Positions 16,314 through 24,490 of a DNA stretch of 64,000 nucleotides are shown in pieces. How positions within the stretch are numbered: position 1 is the first letter of the stretch; each line of letters begins with the position of its first letter. Origin of the DNA: Paenibacillus algorifonticola. Lineage in GTDB: Bacteria > Bacillota > Bacilli > Paenibacillales > Paenibacillaceae. The notes beneath the pieces are model-generated. The model was given only the letters and a program-made list of their open reading frames with translations. It made no database searches and had not been told where the DNA came from. The stretch spans positions 1 to 64,000 of the forward strand of contig NZ_LAQO01000007.1 in NCBI RefSeq assembly GCF_000971975.1, in the 5' to 3' direction. The translations under genes were made by a program, and so were the position numbers.

Positions 16314-17603
16314 CTACTCGTTTAATAAGGTTGTCACCTTGTTCTGGATCAGCTCGGCTACTTCCTCCGCAGACTTTTGCTCGCTAAAGAATGATCTGGA
16401 CTCATCTCCTATAATGGAAATCACACTACCGTCCGCTTCCGCAAAGTTATCCGCTGTACTAATGAGTTGTTTGAACTGAGTAAATTCTTCGTCCGACACC
16501 TTGGGAGCTTTCCCGTCTGGAAGCTTGTACGTTCCGCTCTTAACTTGTTCCTGAATGTCGTTCATCTGCTTCTCATTCACAGATTTAAGCAGTGAAAACC
16601 CTTGTCTCTCTTGCAGGGATTGCCCTTCTTCGGATAACAAGAAGGCAATAAACTTCCAAGCCTCCTCTTTAACCGGAGAATTGGCTTGAATGGCGAACCG
16701 GGAAGCGGTGATAATCCTCGTTCCACCTGTTTGTTCTGGTTTTTGCAGTAGCTTCGGATTTGAGAAGAATAGATGCAGACCATTGATAAAGTCTGCCGGC
16801 GATTGCAAAACGGTAGAATAGAACATTTGATTGCCTATATCCGCCGGTTCCGAAGTCATGACTTTATTATCGTACATTTTTTTAATTTGTTGCATTGCTT
16901 CCACGAATAAGGGAGAATCGAACTTTGCCTTTTTCGCTGTATGATCAACGAACTCTGTGTATTTATCCACAATCATTTCTTGAAGGAGGACCTCCGGCGG
17001 GTCATTCGCTAAAGCATATCGGCGTTCTGTGCCGCTCTCCCCCAGTTTCTTCGAAGTCTTTTCAAACTCCTTCCAGGTCCAGTTTTTATCGTCAATGTTC
17101 TTGTTCTCAAGAATGTCCCCATCGCCTACGAATGCTCGCAGGTAGAACCCGAAAGGCATGGCATACATACCGCCATTCAACTTCAATACATTCAAAATAT
17201 TCATTTGCAAATCACTTATATTCAGTGTTTTTTCTTGCTTCATGGGCTCATCCATGTTCAGGAGCAGCTTTTTGCTCACATAATCGTCGATAGGCAAGCT
17301 GCTTATTTCGAAGATATCCGGGCCTTTCCCTGATAGCAGCGCTGTATTCGTCGTTTTTTGGTATTTCTGATAATCATCTGTGATCTGAATTTGCAGATCG
17401 ATGTCCGGATACTTTTCTTCAAACTTTTTCTCTGCCGTCTCATAAAATGCGTTCGATTGTTGCATAGACAAAGTAACGACTGTTTGCCCCTCTTTGGTTA
17501 CCGGTTTCTCCGTACTTGCCAATTCCTCGCTGCCTCCAGAACTGCACGCGGTCATTGACGTCATTAAAATACCAATACTTATCATACACAGCCACTTTTT
17601 CAT
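16314..17603 (-). CDS. ABC transporter solute-binding lipoprotein (family 1)
   Basis: A 429-residue exported lipoprotein: signal MKKWLCMISIGILMTSMTAC with lipobox Cys20, then a family 1 solute-binding fold (GKGPDIFEISSLPIDDYV, NDPPEVLLQEM, VKEEAWKFIAFLLSEEGQ). Last gene of an operon with two CUT1 permeases and a membrane-fusion protein. The ligand is not predictable; the operon has no glycosidase, and its promoter matches that of a vanY-like gene, so a cell-wall-related ligand is possible (inference). Confidence 0.88.
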   Translation of the reverse strand: MKKWLCMISIGILMTSMTACSSGGSEELASTEKPVTKEGQTVVTLSMQQSNAFYETAEKKFEEKYPDIDLQIQITDDYQKYQKTTNTALLSGKGPDIFEISSLPIDDYVSKKLLLNMDEPMKQEKTLNISDLQMNILNVLKLNGGMYAMPFGFYLRAFVGDGDILENKNIDDKNWTWKEFEKTSKKLGESGTERRYALANDPPEVLLQEMIVDKYTEFVDHTAKKAKFDSPLFVEAMQQIKKMYDNKVMTSEPADIGNQMFYSTVLQSPADFINGLHLFFSNPKLLQKPEQTGGTRIITASRFAIQANSPVKEEAWKFIAFLLSEEGQSLQERQGFSLLKSVNEKQMNDIQEQVKSGTYKLPDGKAPKVSDEEFTQFKQLISTADNFAEADGSVISIIGDESRSFFSEQKSAEEVAELIQNKVTTLLNE

Positions 17604-17644
17604 CGAATGAATTCCTCCTATAATTTTATCGCATACCTACTTAA

Positions 17645-18805
17645 CTATTGCAGACGAACGCGGTTTCCGTCTTGTAAAGGCTCACTGCTTTCCAGAATAA
17701 TCAGATCCTCTTCATAGAGGCTATTCGATTGAATCATCGTTTCTTTGTCATTCGTTTGACTAGAATCAATTCGGACTTTACGGGCAACAAAGACATTACC
17801 TAATGCACCTCTCTGCTCGTCAATTTTATAAACAAACATGCCGTCACGGTCATGATGAATTGCCTCATTGGAAATGACCACCCCCTCTTGCTGTGAGCGT
17901 TTTTCGAGTTTGATTTCTGCCTGCTCACCCCCTTTCAGCTCAGAATCAAAGACCTTTATGTGAAGAGCCTTCTGTGGGATCGTTAGGGTCAGCCCCGCTT
18001 CTTCACCAGATGAGCTCACGGTACGAGGTTGTGCATTCACCACTTCATCAATCGTGCCTTCGATCATACGGGTTTGTTGTTCTTGGCCTGTATCTACCTT
18101 GATCTCTATCTTATCTCCGATCGAAATCCCCAAGCTGGAAAGCAACGTTGAATCGGCAAAAATATCCATTCGATAACCTAGGCTGCTGTTCGAGATAAGA
18201 ACATCCGGTTCTCCCGTTGATGTTAACCCTTCAAGGGCATTCAATTTTGTTATAATACCATCGAACGGGGCGGTTATTTCCTGTTGGCTTGTCAGAAGGT
18301 CTCTCAACTCGTTAATTTTACGTTCCTGCATGCCTAGATCAAGTTTTCGCGTTTCGATATCTCGTTTTACTTTCCGAATACTGAGTTCGTCCCCTTCCTT
18401 GGTCGACTCGATGTACTGATCCTGAATATTCTGCAACTCGATTTTCTGCTTGTCCATGTTGGTTATTTCATCTTGCAATTCTCGTTCGGCAGTTTTGCTG
18501 TCATAAATGATTAGCTTTTGCCCCGTCTTCACATGCTCCCCTTCTTTTACGAGAATCTTTTGGACCTTCCAGCCAGCAGGGTTCAATAATCTTGCTTCGG
18601 CGAACGGTTGCAGCATACCGCTACCTTCGATCGTAAATAAAAGACTTCCGTTAGCCGACTTTTCCGTTCTCACTTTCGGCAAGGTCAGTGACTGCAGTGT
18701 GTTGCTGAACAACGTAAAAAATAGTAACAATCCCATAAAAACAATGAACACGACTTGAATGCTTCGTTTGCGCCTACGATCAGCCGGCTCTTTTTCTAAC
18801 TCCAT
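17645..18805 (-). CDS. membrane-fusion (HlyD/RND adaptor-like) protein
   Basis: A 386-residue protein with a charged N-terminus, one transmembrane helix (about residues 18-40) and a barrel-sandwich/lipoyl module (GWKVQKILVKEGEHVKTGQK). It also has a coiled coil rich in Glu/Lys/Arg (about residues 105-165), the second half-lipoyl TAPFDGIITKLNALEG and a beta-barrel C-terminus. This is the architecture of HlyD/MacA-type adaptors that normally dock to exporters. Here it lies between a CUT1 permease and the binding protein, with no exporter or ATPase nearby. It may tether the importer complex to the envelope, but that is speculation. Confidence 0.83.
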   Translation of the reverse strand: MELEKEPADRRRKRSIQVVFIVFMGLLLFFTLFSNTLQSLTLPKVRTEKSANGSLLFTIEGSGMLQPFAEARLLNPAGWKVQKILVKEGEHVKTGQKLIIYDSKTAERELQDEITNMDKQKIELQNIQDQYIESTKEGDELSIRKVKRDIETRKLDLGMQERKINELRDLLTSQQEITAPFDGIITKLNALEGLTSTGEPDVLISNSSLGYRMDIFADSTLLSSLGISIGDKIEIKVDTGQEQQTRMIEGTIDEVVNAQPRTVSSSGEEAGLTLTIPQKALHIKVFDSELKGGEQAEIKLEKRSQQEGVVISNEAIHHDRDGMFVYKIDEQRGALGNVFVARKVRIDSSQTNDKETMIQSNSLYEEDLIILESSEPLQDGNRVRLQ

Positions 18806-18914
18806 CTCCCATCTTCCTCCTCCTAAGAACTTTCCGTAGGAAAGTTTAATTTGTAAGCATTGTCTGAGTTTTACTTATGCTAAGCTTGCCTTGCAAGCAT
18901 CAGCTTCGCAAAAA
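18806..18914 (-). promoter_or_regulatory. intra-operon stem-loops
   Basis: Between permease and membrane-fusion gene lie AACTTTCC-GTA-GGAAAGTT (18828-18846) and GCTTGC-CTT-GCAAGC. They could adjust transcript ends or translation within the operon; no T-run marks a strong terminator. Confidence 0.35.
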
Positions 18915-19790
18915 CTAGCCCTTGATGCCAGACAATTGTATGCCTTCAATGAAATACGTTTCCGCATACAGAAACAGCAGCACCATCGGAGCCATGTAGA
19001 GCATGGATGCAGCGAAAGCAATCCCCAGTTCACCATTAATACTGGATAAATAAACCGATAGCGGCTGCTTGAACGGATCGTCCAGAAAAATAAGCGGCTG
19101 CTCCACCATGTTCCAGTAATCGACGAACAAGAGGATAACAAGCGCAGCCAGACCCGGTTTGATCATTGGGATAATAATCTTGTAAAAAATTCGCGAATGT
19201 CCAGCTCCATCCATCTTGGCTGCTTCGATGTAGGCATATGGAATATCCAACATGAACTGCCTTAGCATAAACACACCGAAGGCTGCGAAAATGCCAGGTA
19301 ATATAATGGCATTCGAACTATTAAGTAGTCCAAGCTTATCCGCCATAATATAATTCGGCACTAGCGTCACTTGGAATGGCATGGGCATCGTCAAGACATA
19401 GACGAGAAACAAGTGTTCCCGGCCGCGAAATTGCAGCTTGGAGAACGCGTAAGCAGCCAGTGCTGCTACGAGGGTTTGTCCTGCGATGATCGGCACTACC
19501 ATAAATACCGAATTCCAGAACATCATCAGATATCTCGGGCTGCCCACCAACACCTTGCCATACTGCTCTAAGGTCACTTGATCCGGCAGCAGTTTTAGAT
19601 TCACAAAAGGATTTTCTCTCCCTGCAGCGGCTTTGTTCATCTGCCCTATGGGTCCATAATTAATGCCAATTTCTTGTTCTGTCATAAGCGAATTTGTGAA
19701 CGTAATCACAATCGGGAATAGTAATAGAACTGCTATAATGACCATGACTACCGTTAACACACTTTTTTTCAATACTTTAGCAACCAGCAC
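18915..19790 (-). CDS. CUT1 ABC transporter permease, MalG type
   Basis: A 291-residue permease with six helices, EAA loop EAAKMDGAGHSRIFYKIIIP and terminal GIQLSGIKG. The GTG start is chosen because GGGGGAGGA lies six to seven bases upstream and 13 bases after the preceding gene; a longer ATG start would overlap that gene without a ribosome site. Partner of the MalF-type permease upstream; no ATPase in the operon. Confidence 0.9.
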   Translation of the reverse strand: MLVAKVLKKSVLTVVMVIIAVLLLFPIVITFTNSLMTEQEIGINYGPIGQMNKAAAGRENPFVNLKLLPDQVTLEQYGKVLVGSPRYLMMFWNSVFMVVPIIAGQTLVAALAAYAFSKLQFRGREHLFLVYVLTMPMPFQVTLVPNYIMADKLGLLNSSNAIILPGIFAAFGVFMLRQFMLDIPYAYIEAAKMDGAGHSRIFYKIIIPMIKPGLAALVILLFVDYWNMVEQPLIFLDDPFKQPLSVYLSSINGELGIAFAASMLYMAPMVLLFLYAETYFIEGIQLSGIKG

Positions 19791-19803
19791 GGCGTTCCTC
19801 CCC

Positions 19804-20715
19804 CTATTCCATGTACTTCCTATGTCGGCGTTCAAGCGCAAACAATCCCATGACGATCAGAAGAATACAGCCGACCATCAAGGTCGCCGCAGCAGTCAGC
19901 TTCTGTATATCCAACGACGTAAACATGTTGTTCATATAGTGCTGCATCATGTATATACTGTCATGTGGATAATCGCCTGCGATCAAATACGTTTCCCGAA
20001 ATACTTTAAACGAATTAATGATCGACATGATAACTACAAAGAACATGGTGGATGTTAGATAGACAATTGTAATACTGCCAAACTGCCGTAAACGCCCTGC
20101 CCCTTCAATTTGGGCGGTTTCGTAATAATCCTTCGGGATTTGCTGCAGTCCCGCCAAGAATAAAATCACGTTATAGCCGATGTTCTTCCATAAATAAACG
20201 ACAATGATTACATTTCTGGCCGCATCGGTCTTCATCCAATCCACACGTTCGAAGCCGAAGCCGCTCAGCCAGGCGTTCAGGGAGCCGTTCCAGTCGAACA
20301 ACATCTGCCAGATCAGAATAATCGAGGCGACTGGAACGACAAGCGGCAACACATATGTAGTCCGCAGCCATTTGCGAAGATATATATTTTTATTCAACAG
20401 CATTGCTAAACCTAACGAAAGCGCAAGTATAAGCGGAACACTAACCACGCTAAAATAAAACGTGTTGGATGACGCCTTGCGGAAGGAATCACTCGCAAGC
20501 AGCTCGCGGTAGTTATCCAATCCAACGAATTGGCCGTCGACCGCACTGTCCATGAAGGAGTAGATCATTCCCATGGCAAACGGAATAAGGTAGAACAACG
20601 CAAATCCGACACCGCTCGGTGCGAGAAATAACCATGCAGCCGCTGAATCCTTGCGAATCCATTTTTTTATTTTTTTCTTCATGCTAAAGCCATGCCAAAA
20701 ACCCCACTTCTCCAT
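19804..20715 (-). CDS. CUT1 ABC transporter permease, MalF type
   Basis: A 303-residue permease. After a basic N-terminus comes AAWLFLAPSGVGFALFYLIP, and the EAA loop is degenerate: ETAQIEGAGRLRQFGSITIV. First gene of the second importer operon. The ATG used has GGAGGAGG nine bases upstream. About 100 bases separate it from the end of the Van-type kinase gene, and that gap is homologous to the promoter of the vanY-like gene. Confidence 0.9.
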   Translation of the reverse strand: MEKWGFWHGFSMKKKIKKWIRKDSAAAWLFLAPSGVGFALFYLIPFAMGMIYSFMDSAVDGQFVGLDNYRELLASDSFRKASSNTFYFSVVSVPLILALSLGLAMLLNKNIYLRKWLRTTYVLPLVVPVASIILIWQMLFDWNGSLNAWLSGFGFERVDWMKTDAARNVIIVVYLWKNIGYNVILFLAGLQQIPKDYYETAQIEGAGRLRQFGSITIVYLTSTMFFVVIMSIINSFKVFRETYLIAGDYPHDSIYMMQHYMNNMFTSLDIQKLTAAATLMVGCILLIVMGLFALERRHRKYME

Positions 20716-20732
20716 TAACAGTTTCCTCCTCC

Positions 20733-20804
20733 CCTTCATACATTTAGAATAGGGCAGACTGTTAAATAAAAAAGTGGGGTAAATCTAAAATTTTCCTTAA
20801 ATAC
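20733..20804 (-). promoter_or_regulatory. promoter/operator block, copy 1 (importer operon)
   Basis: Read on the minus strand: TTTAAGGAAAATTTTAGATT, then ACCCCACTTTTTTATTTAAC, TATTCTAAA and ATGAAGG, 18 bases before the ribosome site and start region. The same string, with point changes and one single-base shift, precedes the vanY-like gene. T-rich half-sites (TTTAAG, TTTTA, TTTA) are plausible contacts for an OmpR-family regulator. Confidence 0.6.
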
Positions 20805-20816
20805 TCGACTTAAACA

Positions 20817-21926
20817 TTAACCGAGTGTTTCAGATCCGATTTTTTGCGGGAAACGGACTTCAAAAAGCGTACGAATTAAACTGCTTTGAGCCGAAATTGT
20901 GCCTTGATGCTGCTCCACAATATTCTTCGCAATAGACAAGCCTAGGCCGGTGCTCCCCTCACGATGAGTTCGCGCTTGATCGCCCGTAAAAAACATATCG
21001 AAGATATGCGGCAGCTCTTCCGGGGGAATATGATCTCCATAATTGACCACTTGAATCACCACATTTTCTGCATCAAAATTGCAATTAATGTCTATATACT
21101 GGCCATCATTTCCATAGCGAATGGCATTCGTCAGAAGATTTTCAAATACGCGTGCCAATAGCTCACCGTCACCCCAAATTGTCATATGCGGAGTCACATT
21201 CAATCGGGTTTCCAGTTTATTTTTCTCAAAAACAGGGTATAGCTCCTCAGTTAATTGGATGAGAAGCTCACTCAGATCGATCGGTTTTTTTTCAATGGTA
21301 AGCTTGCCATAGTTCATTCGAGTGATTTCGAATAGCTCGTCAATGAGCTTTTCTAAACGTTGAGACTTGGTATAAGCAATGCTCGTATAGTGCTTGATTT
21401 GTTCTGCAGTGAGTTGATCGTCCTGAAGAATGAAATCCAAATAACCTAAAACCGAAGTCAACGGCGTGCGCAAATCATGAGCCAAATTCAAGACCAATTG
21501 TTCCTTGCTGTTTTCTGCAAAATCTCCTCTCTCTAAAGCTTGCTGTAATTTTTCACTTGCCAGATTGATATCTCTCGCAACATCCCCAAATTCATCATTG
21601 GATGGAATACTTATACGACTGTTGAAGTTACCATTCGCTAGCTGATTAATTCCGCTGGATATTTCATTAAAATAAGCCGCATATCGTTTGGTAAAGAGAA
21701 AGAAAAACAAAATCGAGAGAGGAATGAAAAACAGCAAAAAGAAATTAACATCCCCAATATCTCTTATAAAATAACGAATTTTAGTCGATGGACTTTCGAA
21801 TTTGGTCGTATAATAATAGATTTGGAGAGCTTTATAGAGCATAAAGGTAATGGCAGCGGAAAAAAACATGCTTAAACCAAAGAGTTGAATCATTTTAAAT
21901 CGAAAGCTTCGGATCATTTTAGCCAT
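20817..21926 (-). CDS. sensor histidine kinase, VanS-like
   Basis: A 369-residue kinase with two transmembrane helices (about residues 13-32 and 60-79) flanking a short outside loop and a HAMP-like linker (FNEISSGINQLANGNFNSRI). HisKA has LNLAHDLRTPLTSVLGYLDF (phospho-His150), and the ATPase domain has ENLLTNAIRYG (N box) and GSTGLGLSIAKNIV (G2 box). It overlaps the response regulator by eight bases. The layout and homology resemble vanRS/vanYZ immunity-type loci, in which the kinase senses envelope stress or glycopeptides. The actual signal is unknown. Confidence 0.9.
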   Translation of the reverse strand: MAKMIRSFRFKMIQLFGLSMFFSAAITFMLYKALQIYYYTTKFESPSTKIRYFIRDIGDVNFFLLFFIPLSILFFFLFTKRYAAYFNEISSGINQLANGNFNSRISIPSNDEFGDVARDINLASEKLQQALERGDFAENSKEQLVLNLAHDLRTPLTSVLGYLDFILQDDQLTAEQIKHYTSIAYTKSQRLEKLIDELFEITRMNYGKLTIEKKPIDLSELLIQLTEELYPVFEKNKLETRLNVTPHMTIWGDGELLARVFENLLTNAIRYGNDGQYIDINCNFDAENVVIQVVNYGDHIPPEELPHIFDMFFTGDQARTHREGSTGLGLSIAKNIVEQHQGTISAQSSLIRTLFEVRFPQKIGSETLG

Positions 21927-22614
21927 TGAAAGTATATCCCACCCCCCAAACGGTTTTGATCAGTTTGTTTTTATGAATGTCTTCCCCAAGCTTCTTCCGC
22001 AAGGTACGAATATGTACCATGACCGTATTACTGCCTTCATAGTATGCATCACCCCACACCTGTTGAAAGATGTTTTCCACTCTAAAGACTTTCTTCGGAT
22101 AACTGGCTAACAGATACAAAATATCAAACTCTTTTGGAGTTAGTTCAATAGGCTTGTCGTAAAGGAATACGGTGCGCTCTTCGGGATAGATGATCATTCC
22201 GCCTGCCTCCAAAGCAAGTTTGTTCGCTTGCGTTGATTGATTAAACTGCGTGGAACGCCTCAACTGAGCATTCACTCGGGCAACCAATTCCATTGGGTTG
22301 AAGGGTTTGGTCACATAATCATCTGCTCCTCTTATTAGTCCTGTAATCTTATCGAGGTCGGTCACTTTGGCGCTTAAAAAAATGATAGGTAAGTGATACT
22401 GCTCTCTAATTTGCCTAGTTACTTCATAACCATCCAGTTTAGGCATCATAATATCTAAAATCGCCAAATCAATGGAATGCGTCTGAACAACAGAAACGGC
22501 TTCCTGCCCATCAAATGCTTTAATGCAGCGATAACCCTCTTTTTCTAAATGCAACTCAATCAGATCGGCAATCTCTGCCTCATCATCAGCTATCAGAATT
22601 GTGATCGACTTCAT
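21919..22614 (-). CDS. OmpR-family response regulator, VanR-like
   Basis: A 231-residue regulator with acidic pocket at Asp10-Asp11, acceptor Asp54 (LAILDIMMPKLDG), FLSAK and YVTKPFNPMELVARV. The C-terminal winged helix runs from ELTPKEFDILYLLASYPKKV to KNKLIKTVWGVGYTFNG. The switch region reads GLIRGADDY where family members usually have GLxLGADDY. It is translated together with the kinase. Likely targets are its neighbours: the vanY-like and importer promoters share a conserved upstream block. Confidence 0.92.
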   Translation of the reverse strand: MKSITILIADDEAEIADLIELHLEKEGYRCIKAFDGQEAVSVVQTHSIDLAILDIMMPKLDGYEVTRQIREQYHLPIIFLSAKVTDLDKITGLIRGADDYVTKPFNPMELVARVNAQLRRSTQFNQSTQANKLALEAGGMIIYPEERTVFLYDKPIELTPKEFDILYLLASYPKKVFRVENIFQQVWGDAYYEGSNTVMVHIRTLRKKLGEDIHKNKLIKTVWGVGYTFNG

Positions 22615-22654
22615 TCGTTCCCCCCTGTATCACCTTAGTATTGCTTTTATTGTA

Positions 22655-22915
22655 TTAGACGGATCTGCCTCTTGCTTGGATAATACTTGGCGTAGCTGCT
22701 ACCTTAGCGAATACTTTGAAAGTAATGAAGCCGATCAAGCCCCCACTTGAATTTAGTATGAGATCATCGAAATCAAAACGTCCAATAGAGAATACGGTCT
22801 GCGCGCATTCCAAGATTAGACTTATACCTAAAGAATGAATGAACGCTTCTATAAATGATATTTTTTTGTTTCTTAACATTAAACCAAGCAAAATACAGTA
22901 CGGCATGAATATCAC
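22655..22915 (-). CDS. VanZ-like membrane protein, short form
   Basis: An 86-residue protein with two to three hydrophobic helices. The segment SLGISLILECAQTVFSIGRF, followed by FDFDDLILNSSGGLIGFITF, is the VanZ signature. VanZ proteins are usually 120-200 residues; the N-terminal helix region is missing here. The start is GTG and overlaps the vanY stop as GTGA, indicating coupling. VanZ raises teicoplanin resistance in some hosts by an unclear mechanism. Truncated but possibly functional. Confidence 0.75.
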   Translation of the reverse strand: MIFMPYCILLGLMLRNKKISFIEAFIHSLGISLILECAQTVFSIGRFDFDDLILNSSGGLIGFITFKVFAKVAATPSIIQARGRSV

Positions 22916-23775
22916 GAATACACGGTCACAATGATACCGTCCATATTGTTGCCTGATATCTCATAGCGACCATTAACTGGGACAGGGATAGTTGTATTTT
23001 TGGAGACAGGGTAGTAGGAGATTTCATAGGTTTGTTGATTTACTGTAGTCGTAATGGTCTTATGTTCTTTCAAGTAATCTAGATATTCTTCCAAGACAAA
23101 ATTCTTTTCTTGCATAATTGCGCTGTGCGGCAAACCAACATAGCGAAAATGCCAGGGCTCAGACTGAATACCTGTGATTGCTGTTTTGTCACTCGGATAA
23201 CGCAAGATAAACCCGTGTCTCCATGCGTTTTTATTCAACCACTTTCCTTCTGGGGCTTGGCTCATCTCCCCTTGCGTAGATCCAATATCAAGCGATAAAC
23301 CTAAATTATGTTCGCTATAGCCTGCAGGCAACGCATAATCAGCACCCATTTGCTGATAGAGCTGATCTTGTTGTTTGTTGTCCCTGTAACCGCTGCTAAT
23401 TATAAACCGGCTAACCCCATCATTTGCTGCGGCACCAATCATTGTTGAAAATTTTTGCACCAAGCTTGGCGACAGCTGAATCGAATTGTCCAGCACAATG
23501 AATCCCTTCAACAGTTCTTTATGCTGAAAAAGATTGACCGCATCGGACGCTTCAGCACCTGAAGGTACAGGATGATCTTTATTAACCAACAACAAATTGC
23601 CTTTGTAAATCTGAGCTTTTGTTACTTTAATCGTATGCTCGTTCTGTTGCGAAATCACCTCTTGCGCTTGATTGCCTTCTTCTGGCGATTTCCCGTTAAT
23701 GATTTTTTGTTTGTGTTGAGCATATCCATAACCAAGCAGTAATAATATAACTAGCCATAAAAACCATTTCTTCAT
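22912..23775 (-). CDS. vanY: VanY-like D-alanyl-D-alanine carboxypeptidase
   Basis: A 287-residue M15B metallopeptidase with an N-terminal signal/anchor helix (WFLWLVILLLLGYGYA). Zinc-site motifs are SSGYRD, SEHNLGLSLD (His and Asp ligands) and EPWHFRYVG (Glu/His). It would remove the terminal D-Ala of peptidoglycan stem peptides outside the membrane, which lowers glycopeptide binding and matures the wall. First gene before vanZ-, vanR- and vanS-like genes on the same strand; ribosome site AGGAGG eight bases upstream. The C-terminal 60 residues are an extra beta-rich tail. Confidence 0.88.
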   Translation of the reverse strand: MKKWFLWLVILLLLGYGYAQHKQKIINGKSPEEGNQAQEVISQQNEHTIKVTKAQIYKGNLLLVNKDHPVPSGAEASDAVNLFQHKELLKGFIVLDNSIQLSPSLVQKFSTMIGAAANDGVSRFIISSGYRDNKQQDQLYQQMGADYALPAGYSEHNLGLSLDIGSTQGEMSQAPEGKWLNKNAWRHGFILRYPSDKTAITGIQSEPWHFRYVGLPHSAIMQEKNFVLEEYLDYLKEHKTITTTVNQQTYEISYYPVSKNTTIPVPVNGRYEISGNNMDGIIVTVYS

Positions 23776-23793
23776 CCTTTGGTTCCTCCTAAT

Positions 23794-23865
23794 CCTTCAT
23801 TAACTTTAGGATAAGGAATACTATTAAAATAGAAATGGGGTTAAAAATAAAGTTTTTCTTAAACT
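23794..23865 (-). promoter_or_regulatory. promoter/operator block, copy 2 (vanY)
   Basis: Minus-strand order is TTTAAGAAAAACTTTATTTT, TAACCCCATTTCTATTTTAA, TATCCTAAAG, ATGAAGG, and the distance to the start codon differs by one base from copy 1. Shared sequence extends into the 3' end of a kinase gene on the far side in both cases. Confidence 0.6.
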
Positions 23866-23878
23866 TCTCAATCATTGA

Positions 23879-23945
23879 GGGTAAGCATACTTCAAAGACG
23901 GTACGAATCAAACTCGGGTTTGAGGTACGATCGGAGGGGATGCCT
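23879..23945 (-). pseudogene. remnant of a second VanS-like kinase (last ~20 codons)
   Basis: The minus strand encodes SNPSLIRTVFEVCLPSM, matching the end of the intact kinase (AQSSLIRTLFEVRFPQK). The DNA is also similar (CTTCAAA...CGTACGAATYAAACT). No upstream kinase sequence remains. It shows that a second regulator-kinase pair once preceded vanY. Confidence 0.6.
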
Positions 23946-24072
23946 GAATAAATAAAAAAAAGAGCCAAGCGAAATAAAGGATTAGATACCTGGGTGATGA
24001 TCTTTCTACCGACAATCTTCACAATAATGAAAAGCAAGAAAATCCAACGACAAGTTCACAAACGATCCAGCC

Positions 24073-24113
24073 AAAAAGGCCCGTACTAGCTCTAAACCAA
24101 GCTAATCGGGCCT
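24073..24113 (-). terminator. intrinsic terminator
   Basis: AGGCCCG / CGGGCCT stem with inner TTAGCT / GAGCTAG pairing and TTTTT after it on the minus strand. No intact gene ends directly before it; it may serve the distant DsbA-like gene or a lost gene. Confidence 0.65.
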
Positions 24114-24327
24114 CATCTTGTCCATCCTCCACCCTACCCGCCTCAGCCTCTTTCCGCCCCTCTACGCCCTTCCCGCACGAAAATTTAGCCGTCATTTAAT
24201 GTAGGGTTCCTCGCAGTTGATCTTAAATCTGTTTAGCAAAAAATCAGCAAAGAACTTAACAGAGCCTTTCAAGAAAATATAAGCTTCAAGCGTTTTGTCC
24301 GCTTGGGTACGAATAGATATTACACTC
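24110..24327. other. gene-free debris region
   Basis: No coding frame with a ribosome site is seen. The stretch leads into CRISPR fragment B and is AT-rich in its right half. Together with fragment B and the terminator, it fills the roughly 450-base gap between the vanY region and the DsbA-like gene. Confidence 0.4.
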
Positions 24328-24460
24328 AGGTAAATGCGGCTCCATAATTTTACTTTCTCACATCCGACACACAGCACTCCACATGTATAGAGTGCGTGAA
24401 TGGAACCGACTCTCACCCATTGTTTTATCCGCGCATCATTGTCGCACTTCGTATAGCTCG
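24328..24460 (+). repeat. decayed CRISPR unit B (leader piece, repeat, 34-base spacer, partial repeat)
   Basis: AGGTAAATGCGGCTC starts a 46-base leader-like block, then a degenerate repeat GCACTCCACATG...GAGTGCGTGAATGGAAC (24374-24406). A 34-base spacer-like segment (24407-24440) follows, then GTCGCACTTCGTAT (24441-24454), which matches the start of the intact array's repeat with one change. The spacer length falls inside the 33-36 range of the intact array. The repeat is too eroded for normal processing. Confidence 0.6.
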
Positions 24461-24490
24461 CAACTAGTCCCACATATCCCCCGAAAACAA

